Shown here in pieces: positions 18,809 to 28,168 of a DNA stretch of 64,000 nt. Positions within the stretch are counted from its first letter, which is position 1; each line of letters starts with the position of its first letter. The position numbers and the translations under genes are program-made. The notes under the pieces were generated by a model. That model did not search any database. It was not told where the DNA came from and worked only from the letters and a program-made list of their open reading frames with translations. This stretch comes from M269 sp964640795 (GTDB lineage: Bacteria; Pseudomonadota; Gammaproteobacteria; Enterobacterales; Alteromonadaceae): the NCBI GenBank assembly GCA_964640795.1, contig CAZXIN010000006.1, forward strand, positions 1 to 64,000, read 5' to 3'.

Positions 18809-19291
18809 CTAGTCTTTTTCGTATTCAATTGAGTTGATTAACCACTCAACACTGCCAGCTTCTGTTGTGACTATGGCTTCTTCACCCACCTCTTTCTTGA
18901 GTAAGGCGCGAGCCATGGGGGAATCAATGGAGATGCAATCTCTTCGACCAAAAATCTCATCGTAACCACCTATTTTTAAGCGCAATACTTTACCTTCTGG
19001 GTTTTCAATCTCTACCCAAGCACCAAAAAACACCTTACCTTCTTGCTCGGGAGAGTAGTCTACTATTTTGAGCCTTTCTAAACTCTTACGGATATAGCGA
19101 ACACGACGGTCAATTTCACGCAGTTTTTTCTTATTATACTGATAGTCAGCATTTTCACTGCGATCACCTAGACTTGCCGCCCAAGTGACTTTCTTCGTTA
19201 TTTCTGGTCTTTCCTTACGCCAGAGATAATCTAGCTCCTCAGAGAGTTTCTGATAACCTTTGCGCGTAATTAACGGTGTTCTAGTACTCAT
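18809..19291 (-). CDS. greB: Transcription elongation factor GreB
   Basis: Gre factors enter the RNA polymerase secondary channel and trigger cleavage of backtracked transcripts. The N-terminal coiled coil includes the conserved GDRSENADYQYNKKKLREIDRRVRYI segment, with the acidic tip residues (Asp and Glu of DRSENAD). The C-terminal FKBP-like domain follows. Length of 160 residues and the RTPLITRKGYQKL start favour GreB over GreA. It starts three bases after the glpT stop, so the two may be cotranscribed. Confidence 0.95.
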   Translation of the reverse strand: MSTRTPLITRKGYQKLSEELDYLWRKERPEITKKVTWAASLGDRSENADYQYNKKKLREIDRRVRYIRKSLERLKIVDYSPEQEGKVFFGAWVEIENPEGKVLRLKIGGYDEIFGRRDCISIDSPMARALLKKEVGEEAIVTTEAGSVEWLINSIEYEKD

Positions 19292-19294
19292 AAT

Positions 19295-20641
19295 TTAGGT
19301 CGATGAATGGCTTTCATGTGCGACTTCATGCTTCAACGTCATCGCAATTAATACGATGGAACAAATACAACCACCCACTAGCAGTATAAAGCCACCGTGC
19401 CAATCAAAGTGATCGACTGTATAACCTAAGGCAATATTGGCTACAACGGCACCGCCCAGATAACCAAAGAGACCTGTTAGGCCAGCGGCTGTTCCAGCAG
19501 CTTTTTTGGGAACAAGCTCTAAGGCAAACAGGCCGATTAGCATAACTGGGCCGTATATTAAGAAGCCAATAGCCATAAGTGCTGCAATATCAATGGATGG
19601 GTTGCCAGCAGGGTTTAGCCAGTAAACTAAAACAGCAACCAATACGAGTACCATATACAATATGGCTGCCGGTGCGCGACGGCCTTTAAACCACGCATCA
19701 CTAATATAACCGCAAAGCAATGTGCCGGGGATACCTGCCCACTCATAAAGAAAATAAGCCCACGAGCTTTCATTAAATGAAAAGCCTTTTGCTTCTGATA
19801 AATAAGTTGGAGCCCAATCGAGTACACCATAACGAATGAGGTAAACGAAAGCATTAGCTATTGCAATAAACCACAGTAGCTTGTTGTTAAGCACGTAGGT
19901 TAAAAATATTTCTTTCGCACTAAACTCTTGTTCATGAGATTTGTCATAATCTTTTGGGTAATCATCACGATACTCTTCAATAGCTGGTAGGCCGCATGAT
20001 TGTGGAGTATCACGCAACGTAAACAGGATAAATACAGCGATAAAAGCAGCCACCATGGCGGGTACATAAAAAGTACTATGCCAATCATTAAACTGTGCCA
20101 TACCCCATATGGCTAATGGGCCAATGAGTCCGCCCCCTACGTTATGTGCCACATTCCATACTGATACAACTTTGCCTCGCTCGTTGCCAGAGTACCAATG
20201 TACCATAGTACGACCACAGGCTGGCCACCCCATACCTTGTGCCCACCCATTGAGAAATAGCAAAATAAAAATGACGGTAACGCTTTGCGTTGCCCATGAA
20301 GCAAACCCAAAAATGAACATGATACCGGCAGAAATCATTAACCCTGCAGCTAAGAAAAACCGTGGGTTACTTCTATCTGAGACACTACCCATCAAAAACT
20401 TACTTAAACCGTAAGCTATGGAAACTGCTGAAAGCGCTATACCAAGTTGTCCTTTGGTATAGCCTTGCTCTTCGATAAGAAATGGCATCGCCAAGGAAAA
20501 GTTCTTACGCACAAGGTAGTAACCGGCATAGCCAATGAAAATGCTCATGAACACCTGCCAACGTAAGCGCTTATAATCACTGTCTACTTGCGCTTGAGAT
20601 AAACGTTCCAAATGAGCTGCAGGTTTGAAAATACCGAACAT
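19295..20641 (-). CDS. glpT: Glycerol-3-phosphate transporter (MFS, organophosphate:phosphate antiporter)
   Basis: A 448-residue major facilitator protein with twelve membrane segments. The N-terminus (YKRLRWQVFMSIFIGYAGYYLVRKNFSLAMPFL) and the motif NGWAQGMGWPACGRTMVHWY are typical of GlpT, which exchanges glycerol-3-phosphate for phosphate. UhpT and PgtP are relatives, but the overall pattern favours GlpT. No glp genes for glycerophosphate metabolism are next to it. Confidence 0.9.
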   Translation of the reverse strand: MFGIFKPAAHLERLSQAQVDSDYKRLRWQVFMSIFIGYAGYYLVRKNFSLAMPFLIEEQGYTKGQLGIALSAVSIAYGLSKFLMGSVSDRSNPRFFLAAGLMISAGIMFIFGFASWATQSVTVIFILLFLNGWAQGMGWPACGRTMVHWYSGNERGKVVSVWNVAHNVGGGLIGPLAIWGMAQFNDWHSTFYVPAMVAAFIAVFILFTLRDTPQSCGLPAIEEYRDDYPKDYDKSHEQEFSAKEIFLTYVLNNKLLWFIAIANAFVYLIRYGVLDWAPTYLSEAKGFSFNESSWAYFLYEWAGIPGTLLCGYISDAWFKGRRAPAAILYMVLVLVAVLVYWLNPAGNPSIDIAALMAIGFLIYGPVMLIGLFALELVPKKAAGTAAGLTGLFGYLGGAVVANIALGYTVDHFDWHGGFILLVGGCICSIVLIAMTLKHEVAHESHSST

Positions 20642-20971
20642 GAAATAATTACCTAAAGAGATTTTTTTAATTAAAACAGATAACTAGAGACATCACAATT
20701 TCGCTTATTCAAATCTTGTATATAGGGTGAATATAATCGTAAAAATCGAGGAATAAACGCTGGCTTTTTAGTCTTATTTGTTGCAAAAAAACACGCCCTT
20801 TTTACTTTGAAATTTGCTGTTTTAAACTATCATTTGATTATGGCAACTGTTGCTTCGAATGAGATGAAACGCGTCTTATGGGTGACAAAATGTCATCATT
20901 GTTTAGCTGGTTGTGCTGCCCAATGGCGAACGATGACGTGGCTTAGCTATTTGTGATGAGAACATAGCTAA
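20642..20971. other. Upstream region of glpT, no clear gene
   Basis: This 330-base gap must hold the glpT promoter. It is AT-rich nearest glpT. A 38-codon frame at 20840-20956 contains a CHHC..C cluster but has no ribosome site, so I do not call it. At its right end TACAAT (20972-20977) is a possible -10 box for the candidate RNA. Confidence 0.4.
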
Positions 20972-20982
20972 TACAATAGGCA

Positions 20983-21140
20983 GTGGTCAATTATTGACAT
21001 AAAACCCGTTAAGTCGGGAAATCTTGCCCTTAGAAAGGGCTCACGCGCTAACTTATGAATTAGCGTTTATGGAAAATGCTTAGCACGGAGATTAGCTGAA
21101 CACCCAGAAAACAAAAAGCCGGATTACTCCGGCTTTTTGC
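20983..21140 (+). ncRNA. Candidate structured small RNA
   Basis: Four consecutive hairpins occupy this non-coding stretch: GTCAA/TTGAC (20986-20998), CCCG/CGGG (21005-21018), GCCCTT/AAGGGC with a three-base loop (21026-21040) and CGCTAA/TTAGCG (21046-21065). A strong terminator hairpin follows (21113-21138). TACAAT at 20972-20977 could be the -10 box, with TTGTGA at 20951 as a poorly spaced -35. I do not recognise a known family; it is not 6S, SRP, Spot 42 or tmRNA by eye. Transcription and exact ends are inference. Confidence 0.45.
21113..21138. terminator. Strong bidirectional intrinsic terminator
   Basis: AAAAAGCCGGA, loop TTAC, TCCGGCTTTTT: an 11-bp perfect stem with A- and T-tracts on both sides. 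It can end the minus-strand peroxiredoxin gene (13 bases beyond its stop) and any plus-strand transcript from the candidate RNA. Confidence 0.88.
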
Positions 21141-21151
21141 TATGCGAACAA

Positions 21152-21778
21152 TTACAGAGAAAGTCTTGCAGCTTGGAATAGTAACTCAGATGAAATTCTG
21201 ACTTTATAGTCAGGGTTCACATAGTTAAATTTAATCAAGCCTTCCTGATCAGCAATAAAAATAGCCGGAGCAGGAAGAACTCGACGCTTAGTACCATCTT
21301 CTAACATAGTGTCTGCACCAATTTTGCTAGAGCGTGCAGCGATTTCTTCAGGTAAGAAGAAGCCGATACCAAATGCTTTTGTCGCTTCAAGGCTGTTATC
21401 AGACAATAGTTTGACAGCAAACTTAGTGTCCAATTTTTGTTCTTGTAGACGTTCTGGTGACTCGGGAGAAATTGCGACAATCTGATAACCCAAGTTAACC
21501 ATGCGTTTCTCGATATCTTTAAGGCCAGCAAGTTGTCTACTGCAGTAAGGACACCAACCTCCACGGTAAAATAAAATGACAGTGGGCTTTTCACTAACAA
21601 CATCTTTTAGCTTTACTGACTTACCATCAAACGTTTGCACAGTAACATCAGGAATGGTTTGGCCATTAAGTAAAGGCGTGACGTTGTTCGCTTGCTCAGC
21701 GAACTGATTGCGGTCAAATGCTTGAGCATTAAACCCAACGCTAAAAGCCAGCATAGCAACAAGTATAAAAATACGCAT
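21152..21778 (-). CDS. Exported peroxiredoxin-like (AhpC/TSA) protein
   Basis: A thioredoxin-fold AhpC/TSA protein of 208 residues. Its signal peptide is MRIFILVAMLAFSVGFNAQA. The redox motif WCPYC (Cys76, Cys79) sits in the standard position, so it is more like a thiol-disulfide oxidoreductase or PRX-like family member than a classic AhpC. The frame is open to a GTG at 21820, but the ATG at 21778 gives a clean signal peptide and follows GGAGAG, so it is preferred. Likely a periplasmic thiol redox protein. Confidence 0.88.
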   Translation of the reverse strand: MRIFILVAMLAFSVGFNAQAFDRNQFAEQANNVTPLLNGQTIPDVTVQTFDGKSVKLKDVVSEKPTVILFYRGGWCPYCSRQLAGLKDIEKRMVNLGYQIVAISPESPERLQEQKLDTKFAVKLLSDNSLEATKAFGIGFFLPEEIAARSSKIGADTMLEDGTKRRVLPAPAIFIADQEGLIKFNYVNPDYKVRISSELLFQAARLSL

Positions 21779-21995
21779 GTGTGTTTTCTCTCCATAATTT
21801 AAACTGTTAAGACCCGTCACTTAGCGCTCTCATTTCGAGCTTTTGACCTGATCAGATGAGTTATGCCGATTGTAACAATCAAATGTCATAGCAACTAATG
21901 AACAGAATATGAAAATAGGGTATCGAGTGTAAAGATAAATAGCCCAAACTGAGTGTAGGAGAACATTATCAATGGGAGTTAGCTTTTACCTACTC

Positions 21996-22682
21996 TTAAT
22001 TTGTATTCGTTTTTTGCATTGTTTCCCACCAATGATTGTCTGCGATGATTTCGCCTTGCGTATTGATGTGTGGCAAAGGCAAATCTCTTCGCTGCCAATG
22101 TTGGTATAGGTCGGGGTAGCCTGTTGAGAACAAGGTATTTTGGCGCACCTCTTCGGGTAACATTGCCCTTTCGTATAAACCAGCTAATTGCCTTTGTCGC
22201 TGTGCCTCATACAATACAAGAGCAGTTGCCACTGATACATTCAATGATTGCACCATGCCCATCATGGGGATCACGATAGCTTGGTCAGCCATTTCAATAG
22301 CTTTGCTCGACACACCATATTTTTCTTGCCCAACAACAATAGCTGTTGGTTTGCAGTAATCAATTTCCCTAAAATCAACCGCTTGCTCTGAGAAGTTGGT
22401 CACTAGGACTTGCATCCCTTGCTGCTGCAAACCTGACAACGTTGATTCAATATCCTGACTTTGCTGCAACTCCACCCAATGTTGGCTGCCTTTGGCGGTG
22501 CCGCTTCTCAGTTCAAACGCTTTGTTGAGAATCATATGCAAACGATGTACGCCCACAGCTTCACAGCTGCGTATGATCGCAGAAATATTGTGTGGCTTGT
22601 TGACCTGATCCATACAGACCGTCAGGTCAGTTTGTCGTCGGTTGAGGACATCCATAATCCTCTGGTAACGTTCGGGCGTCAA
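21996..22682 (-). CDS. trmH: tRNA (guanosine(18)-2'-O)-methyltransferase
   Basis: A SPOUT-class methyltransferase that 2'-O-methylates G18 in the D-loop of tRNAs. The start MTPERYQRIMDVLNRRQTDLTV, the motif NKPHNISAIIRSCEAVG, and the knot motifs VVGQEKYGVS and IPMMGMVQSLNVSVATALVLYE are characteristic. It is the last gene of the gmk-rpoZ-spoT-ridA-trmH run; the spoT-trmH association is familiar from E. coli. Confidence 0.96.
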   Translation of the reverse strand: MTPERYQRIMDVLNRRQTDLTVCMDQVNKPHNISAIIRSCEAVGVHRLHMILNKAFELRSGTAKGSQHWVELQQSQDIESTLSGLQQQGMQVLVTNFSEQAVDFREIDYCKPTAIVVGQEKYGVSSKAIEMADQAIVIPMMGMVQSLNVSVATALVLYEAQRQRQLAGLYERAMLPEEVRQNTLFSTGYPDLYQHWQRRDLPLPHINTQGEIIADNHWWETMQKTNTN

Positions 22683-22691
22683 AATAAGTGC

Positions 22692-23078
22692 TTATTCAGA
22701 TAACTGCATGACACCGTCGATTTCTATTTGCGATCCCTTGGGTAAACCGGCAACTTCGATAGCCGCACGTGCTGGGTAGGGTTCATCAAAATAAGTAGCC
22801 ATAATCTCGTTAACTGTAGCGAAATTACTTAAATCAATCATGAAGATGTTTACTTTAACCAAATCACTCATGCTGCCGCCGGCTGCTTCACATACGGCTT
22901 TTAGGTTGTCAAAAACCTGTACAGTCTGAGCACGGAAATCATCAGAAACCATTTCCATTGTCGATGGAACTAATGGGATTTGACCTGAGAGGTAAACGGT
23001 TGCTCCAGCTTTAACGGCTTGGCTATAAGTGCCAATAGCAGCAGGCGCATTATCAGTATGGATAATGGATTTTGACAT
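22692..23078 (-). CDS. ridA: 2-iminobutanoate/2-iminopropanoate deaminase RidA
   Basis: RidA hydrolyses reactive enamine/imine intermediates from PLP enzymes such as threonine dehydratase. The 128-residue protein has the family start (SIIHTDNAPAAIGTYSQAVKAG), the central GQIPLVP, and the C-terminal YPARAAIEVAGLPKGSQIEIDGV containing the key Arg. It lies 19 bases after spoT. Confidence 0.95.
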   Translation of the reverse strand: MSKSIIHTDNAPAAIGTYSQAVKAGATVYLSGQIPLVPSTMEMVSDDFRAQTVQVFDNLKAVCEAAGGSMSDLVKVNIFMIDLSNFATVNEIMATYFDEPYPARAAIEVAGLPKGSQIEIDGVMQLSE

Positions 23079-23097
23079 GAGTGTACCTTATTAATAT

Positions 23098-25218
23098 TTA
23101 ATTAGAATGTTTTGAACGGCTATGACGAGAAACTCTTTGCACTTCTTCCATGCTGCGAATACGACGCATAACGTTTGCTAAATGTATTCTATTGGAAGTG
23201 GTGAGTTCCAAATCAATGTAGTAGATATTACTTTCTTTTTCTTCAGTCTGCAGACTAACAATATCGGAGTCGCAGTCCGCAACCATGTTGGTTAGTGTTG
23301 CGAGTGTTCCTTGATGATTAAATAATTCGATCCTTAGCGACGCTTTAAACTCACCTGTGGGGTTTTCATCCCATTGCATCGATAAAATACGCTGAGGCTC
23401 ATCTTTAACAATACGGCGAATGTTATTACAGCCTGCTTGATGGATCACCATACCTCGGCCTGGACTAAGCACCGCAATGATTTCATCATCTGGAATAGGA
23501 TGACAGCAGCGAGCATAGGTTACTAATAATCCCTCAGCACCCTTTATTGCGACCTGTCGATTTGCGTCTTCTTCACGGTTCGTTGAGCTACCAATCAAAC
23601 GACGCGCAACAATTGCGCTTAACTCATTGCCTAGGCCGATATCTGCCAACAAGGCATAAAAATTCTCATGCTTAGTTTCTGTAACAACCCGCTCTATATC
23701 TTCGGGGGGTATATCATCAAGTTTAACTTTGCCCAGTGCATGACGAAGCAATCGATTGCCCATGGCAATAGCTTCTTCTGAACGTTGTTGTTTTAGGTAT
23801 TGTCGAATATTAGCTCTGGCTCTAGCACTGACGACAAAGTTTAACCAGTTAGCGTTAGGCTTTGCGCCAGGCGAGGTAATAATTTCAACTGTTTGACCGT
23901 TGTCCAATGCCCTATTTAAGGCGTAGTTACGTCTATCAACACGCACACCAACACAACTATTGCCTACATCGGTATGTACCGCATAAGCGAAATCAACAGG
24001 TGTTGAGCCTAAGGGGAGTTCAATAATGCGCCCGTCAGGAGTGAACACGTAAATCTCATCCGGAAACATATCCGTTTTAACATTTTCGATAAATTCAAAA
24101 GATGAACTTGCGCTTTGTTGTAGCTCCAGCAGTGACTGCATCCACTTTCTAGCACGCACTTGCGCTGTCGTTCCTTTACCGCTTTCTGATTCCTTGTACA
24201 TCCAATGTGCTGCGACGCCTTTATCCGCCATTTGGTCCATGCTTTCTGTTCTGATCTGAATTTCGACAGGAATGCCGTGGGGGCCTATTAACGACGTGTG
24301 TAATGATTGGTAGCCGTTGGTTCTAGGAATAGCAATATAATCTTTGAAGCGACCTTCTATCGGCTTATACAGGCCGTGCATTGCACCTAAGGCGCGATAA
24401 CATTCGTCTAAGGAGTCTACGACAACTCTGAACGCATAGATATCCATGACTTCATTGAACATTAACTCTTTGTTTTTCATCTTGCGATAAATAGAGTAAA
24501 GGTGCTTCTCACGCCCTTTGACGAGGCTCTTAATGCCTTTGTCTTGTAGGCGTGTTTCTATTTCCTTTCGTGTGTTCTCAATAACTTCTTTGCGGTGGCC
24601 GCGGGCTTGTTTAACTGCACCACCTAGAGCCCTGTGCCTTAGAGGATACATAGCAGCAAAGCCTAAATCCTCAAGCTCATTCTTCATGTCATGAATACCG
24701 AGCCTGTGAGCAATTGGTGCGTATATATCAAGTGTTTCGCGGGCAATTCTTCGGCGCTTGTCTGGACGGAGAGCACCTAAAGTACGCATATTGTGTGTTC
24801 TATCTGCTAGCTTGATCAAAATGACACGGATATCTTGCACCATGGCCATGGTCATTTTTCGGAAGTTTTCGGCTTGTGCTTCTTCCTTACTGCGGAATTT
24901 AAGTTTGTCTAGTTTGCTAACACCTTCAACTAAGTCGGCAACAACACTACCAAAAGCACTGGCGATATCCTCATGGGATATTTCTGTGTCCTCAATGACG
25001 TCATGTAGTAAGGCTGCAATCAGTGCTTCATGATCTAAACGCATATCGGCAAGTATACGAGATACAGCAACAGGGTGAGTAATGTAGGGATCACCGCTAC
25101 TACGACTTTGCCCATCATGACCCGAACGCGCCATAATGTATGCCTCTTGCATTTTCTCTACTTGATCTTGAGGCAGGTATTCACTGATTTTTAGCTTCAA
25201 ACCCTCGAATAGATACAC
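23098..25218 (-). CDS. spoT: Bifunctional (p)ppGpp synthetase/hydrolase SpoT
   Basis: A 706-residue RelA/SpoT homologue controlling the stringent response. In order it has an HD hydrolase domain (about 20-170, with LLHDVIED), a synthetase domain (about 235-350, with RFKDYIAIPRTNGYQSLHTS and EIQIRT), TGS (about 390-450), a helical/zinc-finger region (YARCCHPIPDDEI) and a C-terminal ACT domain. An intact HD site and the rpoZ-spoT-trmH order mark it as SpoT, not RelA. Confidence 0.97.
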   Translation of the reverse strand: MYLFEGLKLKISEYLPQDQVEKMQEAYIMARSGHDGQSRSSGDPYITHPVAVSRILADMRLDHEALIAALLHDVIEDTEISHEDIASAFGSVVADLVEGVSKLDKLKFRSKEEAQAENFRKMTMAMVQDIRVILIKLADRTHNMRTLGALRPDKRRRIARETLDIYAPIAHRLGIHDMKNELEDLGFAAMYPLRHRALGGAVKQARGHRKEVIENTRKEIETRLQDKGIKSLVKGREKHLYSIYRKMKNKELMFNEVMDIYAFRVVVDSLDECYRALGAMHGLYKPIEGRFKDYIAIPRTNGYQSLHTSLIGPHGIPVEIQIRTESMDQMADKGVAAHWMYKESESGKGTTAQVRARKWMQSLLELQQSASSSFEFIENVKTDMFPDEIYVFTPDGRIIELPLGSTPVDFAYAVHTDVGNSCVGVRVDRRNYALNRALDNGQTVEIITSPGAKPNANWLNFVVSARARANIRQYLKQQRSEEAIAMGNRLLRHALGKVKLDDIPPEDIERVVTETKHENFYALLADIGLGNELSAIVARRLIGSSTNREEDANRQVAIKGAEGLLVTYARCCHPIPDDEIIAVLSPGRGMVIHQAGCNNIRRIVKDEPQRILSMQWDENPTGEFKASLRIELFNHQGTLATLTNMVADCDSDIVSLQTEEKESNIYYIDLELTTSNRIHLANVMRRIRSMEEVQRVSRHSRSKHSN

Positions 25219-25420
25219 AAACTTACAATTTGTCCTACAAATAACATCGATAACTCGAATGTAAACGTCAAATGCAATGAATTCAAGGCATTAATGCATA
25301 CCAGTGGCATTAAACTAACAATAATAAAAACAAACAGGGTAAATAGGAGGTTAATTGCTCAAATAATTGGAAAATTTGATAGGAAGAAACGAATGTTTCT
25401 CCCTGAAATCTAGATGTATT

Positions 25421-25696
25421 TTATACGTCGTCAGATAAAATGCTCGAAACAGAAGCAAATTCGGCTTGTTTTTGTGCTTGCTCTTCAAGAGCTGCTTCAG
25501 CTTGCAATGTATCAGCGTCTACTAAACCTTCTTCTATTTCACGTAAAGCAGTCACTGTTGGTTTGTCATTCTCAACATCAACCAAAGGTGTTTTGCCTTC
25601 AATAGCAATCTGGCGCGCACGACGAGCAGCGACTAAAACCAAGTCAAACCGGTTGCCAATTTTATCTACAGCATCTTCAACAGTAACGCGAGCCAT
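25421..25696 (-). CDS. rpoZ: DNA-directed RNA polymerase omega subunit
   Basis: The 91-residue omega subunit, starting MARVTVEDAVDKIGNRFDLVLVAARRARQI as expected. It aids assembly of RNA polymerase and helps form a ppGpp site. It lies between gmk and spoT in the conserved order. A 202-base gap separates it from spoT, so spoT may have its own promoter. Confidence 0.97.
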   Translation of the reverse strand: MARVTVEDAVDKIGNRFDLVLVAARRARQIAIEGKTPLVDVENDKPTVTALREIEEGLVDADTLQAEAALEEQAQKQAEFASVSSILSDDV

Positions 25697-25811
25697 ATTT
25701 ATCTCCGAAAAAAGTTTTAATCGTAGGTACTCTCACAGAGTCTTTAGACTCAGGCACCACTCCAAAAAAAGGTTGCGTAGTTTACTCTCTATTTATGCAT
25801 TAGCCAAGTGA

Positions 25812-26444
25812 TTAGTCTTGCATAGAGGCAAATAATGTTTTATGTCGTTGTGATTGTAGACGTTGAACCAATCGTTGACTCTTCACAATAGTTGATAAAT
25901 CGCCCAGAGCGTTGTCAAAATCATCATTAACGACGATATAATCAAACTCATGATAGTGCGAGATTTCATCCCGTGCTTTTGCCATCCGATCAACGATAAC
26001 TTCAGCGCTGTCTTGCTGCCTGTTATTTAAACGTTCCAACAAAGCCTGTTCAGAAGGCGGCGCTATAAAAATAGAAATCGTATCTGGTAACTGAGCTTTG
26101 ACTTGCCTTGCTCCTTGCCAATCAATGTCCAAAAACACATCGACACCTTGGCTTAATGTCTGTTCAATAACCGGGCGCGATGTTCCGTAATAGTTACCAA
26201 AGACTTCAGCCCATTCAAAAAATGCCTCTTCTGAGATGAGTTTTTTAAATTCTTCATGCGTGACAAAGTGGTAGTGTTCACCATCAACTTCGTTAGGTCT
26301 AGGCGCTCTAGTCGTGTGTGAGACCGACACTTGCATCGGATATTCCTCTGTTTGATTTCCGTCCAACAAAGCACGTAACAAGCTAGATTTACCCGCGCCT
26401 GATGGCGCCGCTAAAATATAAAGATTTCCTGAGGTTACCGACAT
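25812..26444 (-). CDS. gmk: Guanylate kinase
   Basis: Phosphorylates GMP to GDP with ATP. The P-loop is seen as AAPSGAGKSSLL (about residues 12-23), the GMP-binding region as SVSHTTRAPRPNEVDGEHYHFV, and the segment DVFLDIDWQGARQVK follows. The length of 210 residues is normal. It is the first gene of the run through rpoZ toward spoT. Confidence 0.97.
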   Translation of the reverse strand: MSVTSGNLYILAAPSGAGKSSLLRALLDGNQTEEYPMQVSVSHTTRAPRPNEVDGEHYHFVTHEEFKKLISEEAFFEWAEVFGNYYGTSRPVIEQTLSQGVDVFLDIDWQGARQVKAQLPDTISIFIAPPSEQALLERLNNRQQDSAEVIVDRMAKARDEISHYHEFDYIVVNDDFDNALGDLSTIVKSQRLVQRLQSQRHKTLFASMQD

Positions 26445-26548
26445 AAAAAAATACTATTGAATTCACCAAATAAAGTACAGTAATGTTAGCATAATCAACA
26501 ATATACCCAAACCATACTTCTGATAGTTTATTACTCAAGGATCATTTT

Positions 26549-27223
26549 ATGCCTGAACCCACCTTAGATTTTGTTGATGTTATGCCAGAAGCAGAGCACA
26601 ACGCGACTGTTATTTGGCTGCATGGGCTAGGTGATTCAGGTAATGGATTTGCCCCTTTAGTGCCTGAATTGAAGCTACCTAAAGAGGCAGGTATTCGCTT
26701 TATATTTCCTCATGCACCGGTTCAACCCATTACTATTAACAACGGTATGCCAATGCGCGCTTGGTATGACATTCGTTCGTTATCAATCGAACAGCGGGCA
26801 GATGTTGATGGAGTCATTGAATCAGCGGAGAGTGTAAGACGTTTGATTGATAATGAAATCGAGAACGGTATAAAGCCGGAGAGAATCATATTAGCGGGCT
26901 TCTCTCAAGGCGGTGTTATAGCTTATCACTTGGGCTTGCGCTACCCCAAAACCTTAGCTGGCATATTGACCTTATCGACTTATATGAGTGAGCCAAACAC
27001 GCTTGAAGAGCAAGGTAGCATTGAAAACAAGCAAACTCCCATTTTTGTTTGTCATGGACAACAAGATGAGGTTGTTCAAGCCTCATTGGGCAGGATGGCT
27101 TACGATGCACTTGTTAAAGCAGGATACGACGCCACTTGGAAGGACTATCCAATGCAGCATAATGTGTGTGCAGAAGAGATAAACGACATTTCACAATGGA
27201 TCCAGCAACGTTTGGTTAAATAG
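26549..27223 (+). CDS. Carboxylesterase / acyl-protein-thioesterase-like alpha/beta hydrolase
   Basis: A 224-residue carboxylesterase type 2 protein, related to Pseudomonas EstB-type esterases. The nucleophile Ser119 lies in GFSQGG, with the acid in CHGQQDEVV and the base in MQHNVCAEE. The oxyanion region WLHGLGDSGNGF and the FPHAPVQPITINNGMPMRAWYDI segment are typical. It hydrolyses short-chain esters or lysophospholipids; the natural substrate is unknown. Confidence 0.93.
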   Translation: MPEPTLDFVDVMPEAEHNATVIWLHGLGDSGNGFAPLVPELKLPKEAGIRFIFPHAPVQPITINNGMPMRAWYDIRSLSIEQRADVDGVIESAESVRRLIDNEIENGIKPERIILAGFSQGGVIAYHLGLRYPKTLAGILTLSTYMSEPNTLEEQGSIENKQTPIFVCHGQQDEVVQASLGRMAYDALVKAGYDATWKDYPMQHNVCAEEINDISQWIQQRLVK

Positions 27224-27408
27224 CGCAAGATGTTGCAGTAAGTGGTTGTTTTCGTTCGTTATAAAATTGTGATGAAATAATTTTAAACGATAGCCGGTTT
27301 AGTCATCTACAATGTAAGTAGTTTGTATTAACACCGATGACGCGAAGCAGTGGCTCGAATGAGTACACAGTCCGCAGCCATCACTGTTCAATTAGTTCGG
27401 AGTGAAAA

Positions 27409-27879
27409 ATGAAAAAAATTCAGTTATTAGTTCTTGCTTTGGCATGGCTGGTTGCATTGCCTGCACTTGCTGCAAAAGATGCAGTAAACACGAAAGGTTT
27501 TGGTAACAGCGCTGCAATAAAAGGCTATGACACTGTTGCATATTTTACCGAAGGTAAGCCAGTTGAAGGTTCTGAAAGCTTCACAACTCAGTGGCATGGT
27601 GCAACTTGGCAGTTCTCTTCTCAAGAGAATCTTGACTTATTTAAAGGCGATCCTGAGAAGTATGCACCTCAGTATGGCGGTTACTGTGCATGGGCAATGG
27701 CAGATGGCGATGGCAGAACTGCTGGTATCGACCCCGATGTATGGCACATATACGAAGGCAAGCTTTACTTGAACTTTAACAAAAGAGTTCAAAAAGAGTG
27801 GTTATCCACAAAGCTAGCAGACATTGCAGTTGCTGATAAGAACTACCCTAGCGTAACAGACGTTAAAGAGTTTAAATAA
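27409..27879 (+). CDS. Exported YHS domain-containing protein
   Basis: A 156-residue protein with a signal peptide (MKKIQLLVLALAWLVALPALA) and one YHS-type domain (GYDTVAYFTEGKPVEGSESF ... YGGYCAWAMADGDG). Such domains are thought to bind metals; the function of this exported form is unknown. AGTTCGGAGTGAAAA supplies GGAG eight bases before the ATG. A clear terminator follows. Confidence 0.9.
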   Translation: MKKIQLLVLALAWLVALPALAAKDAVNTKGFGNSAAIKGYDTVAYFTEGKPVEGSESFTTQWHGATWQFSSQENLDLFKGDPEKYAPQYGGYCAWAMADGDGRTAGIDPDVWHIYEGKLYLNFNKRVQKEWLSTKLADIAVADKNYPSVTDVKEFK

Positions 27880-27904
27880 GCAAAATCACTATTCTCCAAT
27901 GAAG

Positions 27905-27929
27905 GCCTGCATAAACGCAGGCTTTTTTT
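27905..27929 (+). terminator. Intrinsic terminator of the YHS gene
   Basis: GCCTGC, six-base loop, GCAGGC, then seven T: a classical Rho-independent terminator 25 bases after the stop. Confidence 0.9.
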
Positions 27930-28168
27930 ATGCCTGCGTAGCCTCATTTAGCCTCCTTGATGTACCTCACTGATCTGGTATTACTGCATATTCAACAATT
28001 GAATGTTAAAATAGCGAATGGCTTACACCAAGAACATTAAATTAATGTGGTAACTCAGCGAGAGTTGAAATGTATTGGGTTTAGGGGTGGTGTCAGCGGT
28101 TTATTTGTATAAACCAAGGCAGCACAACAACACGTTAATGCCTTTGAAACTCGCTTGAAAGGATAATC

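Noticed and set aside
20840..20956. 38-codon frame with a CHHC..C cluster upstream of the candidate RNA
   Set aside because: No ribosome site and too short to judge; the cysteines could be chance.
20994..21022. TTGACA at 20994 considered as the -35 box of the candidate RNA
   Set aside because: No -10 sequence is found 16-18 bases downstream, and the hexamer is part of a hairpin; the TACAAT further upstream is a better candidate.
25382..25402. Inverted repeat GGAAGAAAC/GTTTCTCCC after rpoZ, considered as a terminator
   Set aside because: One mismatch and no T-tract on the minus strand; support is too weak.
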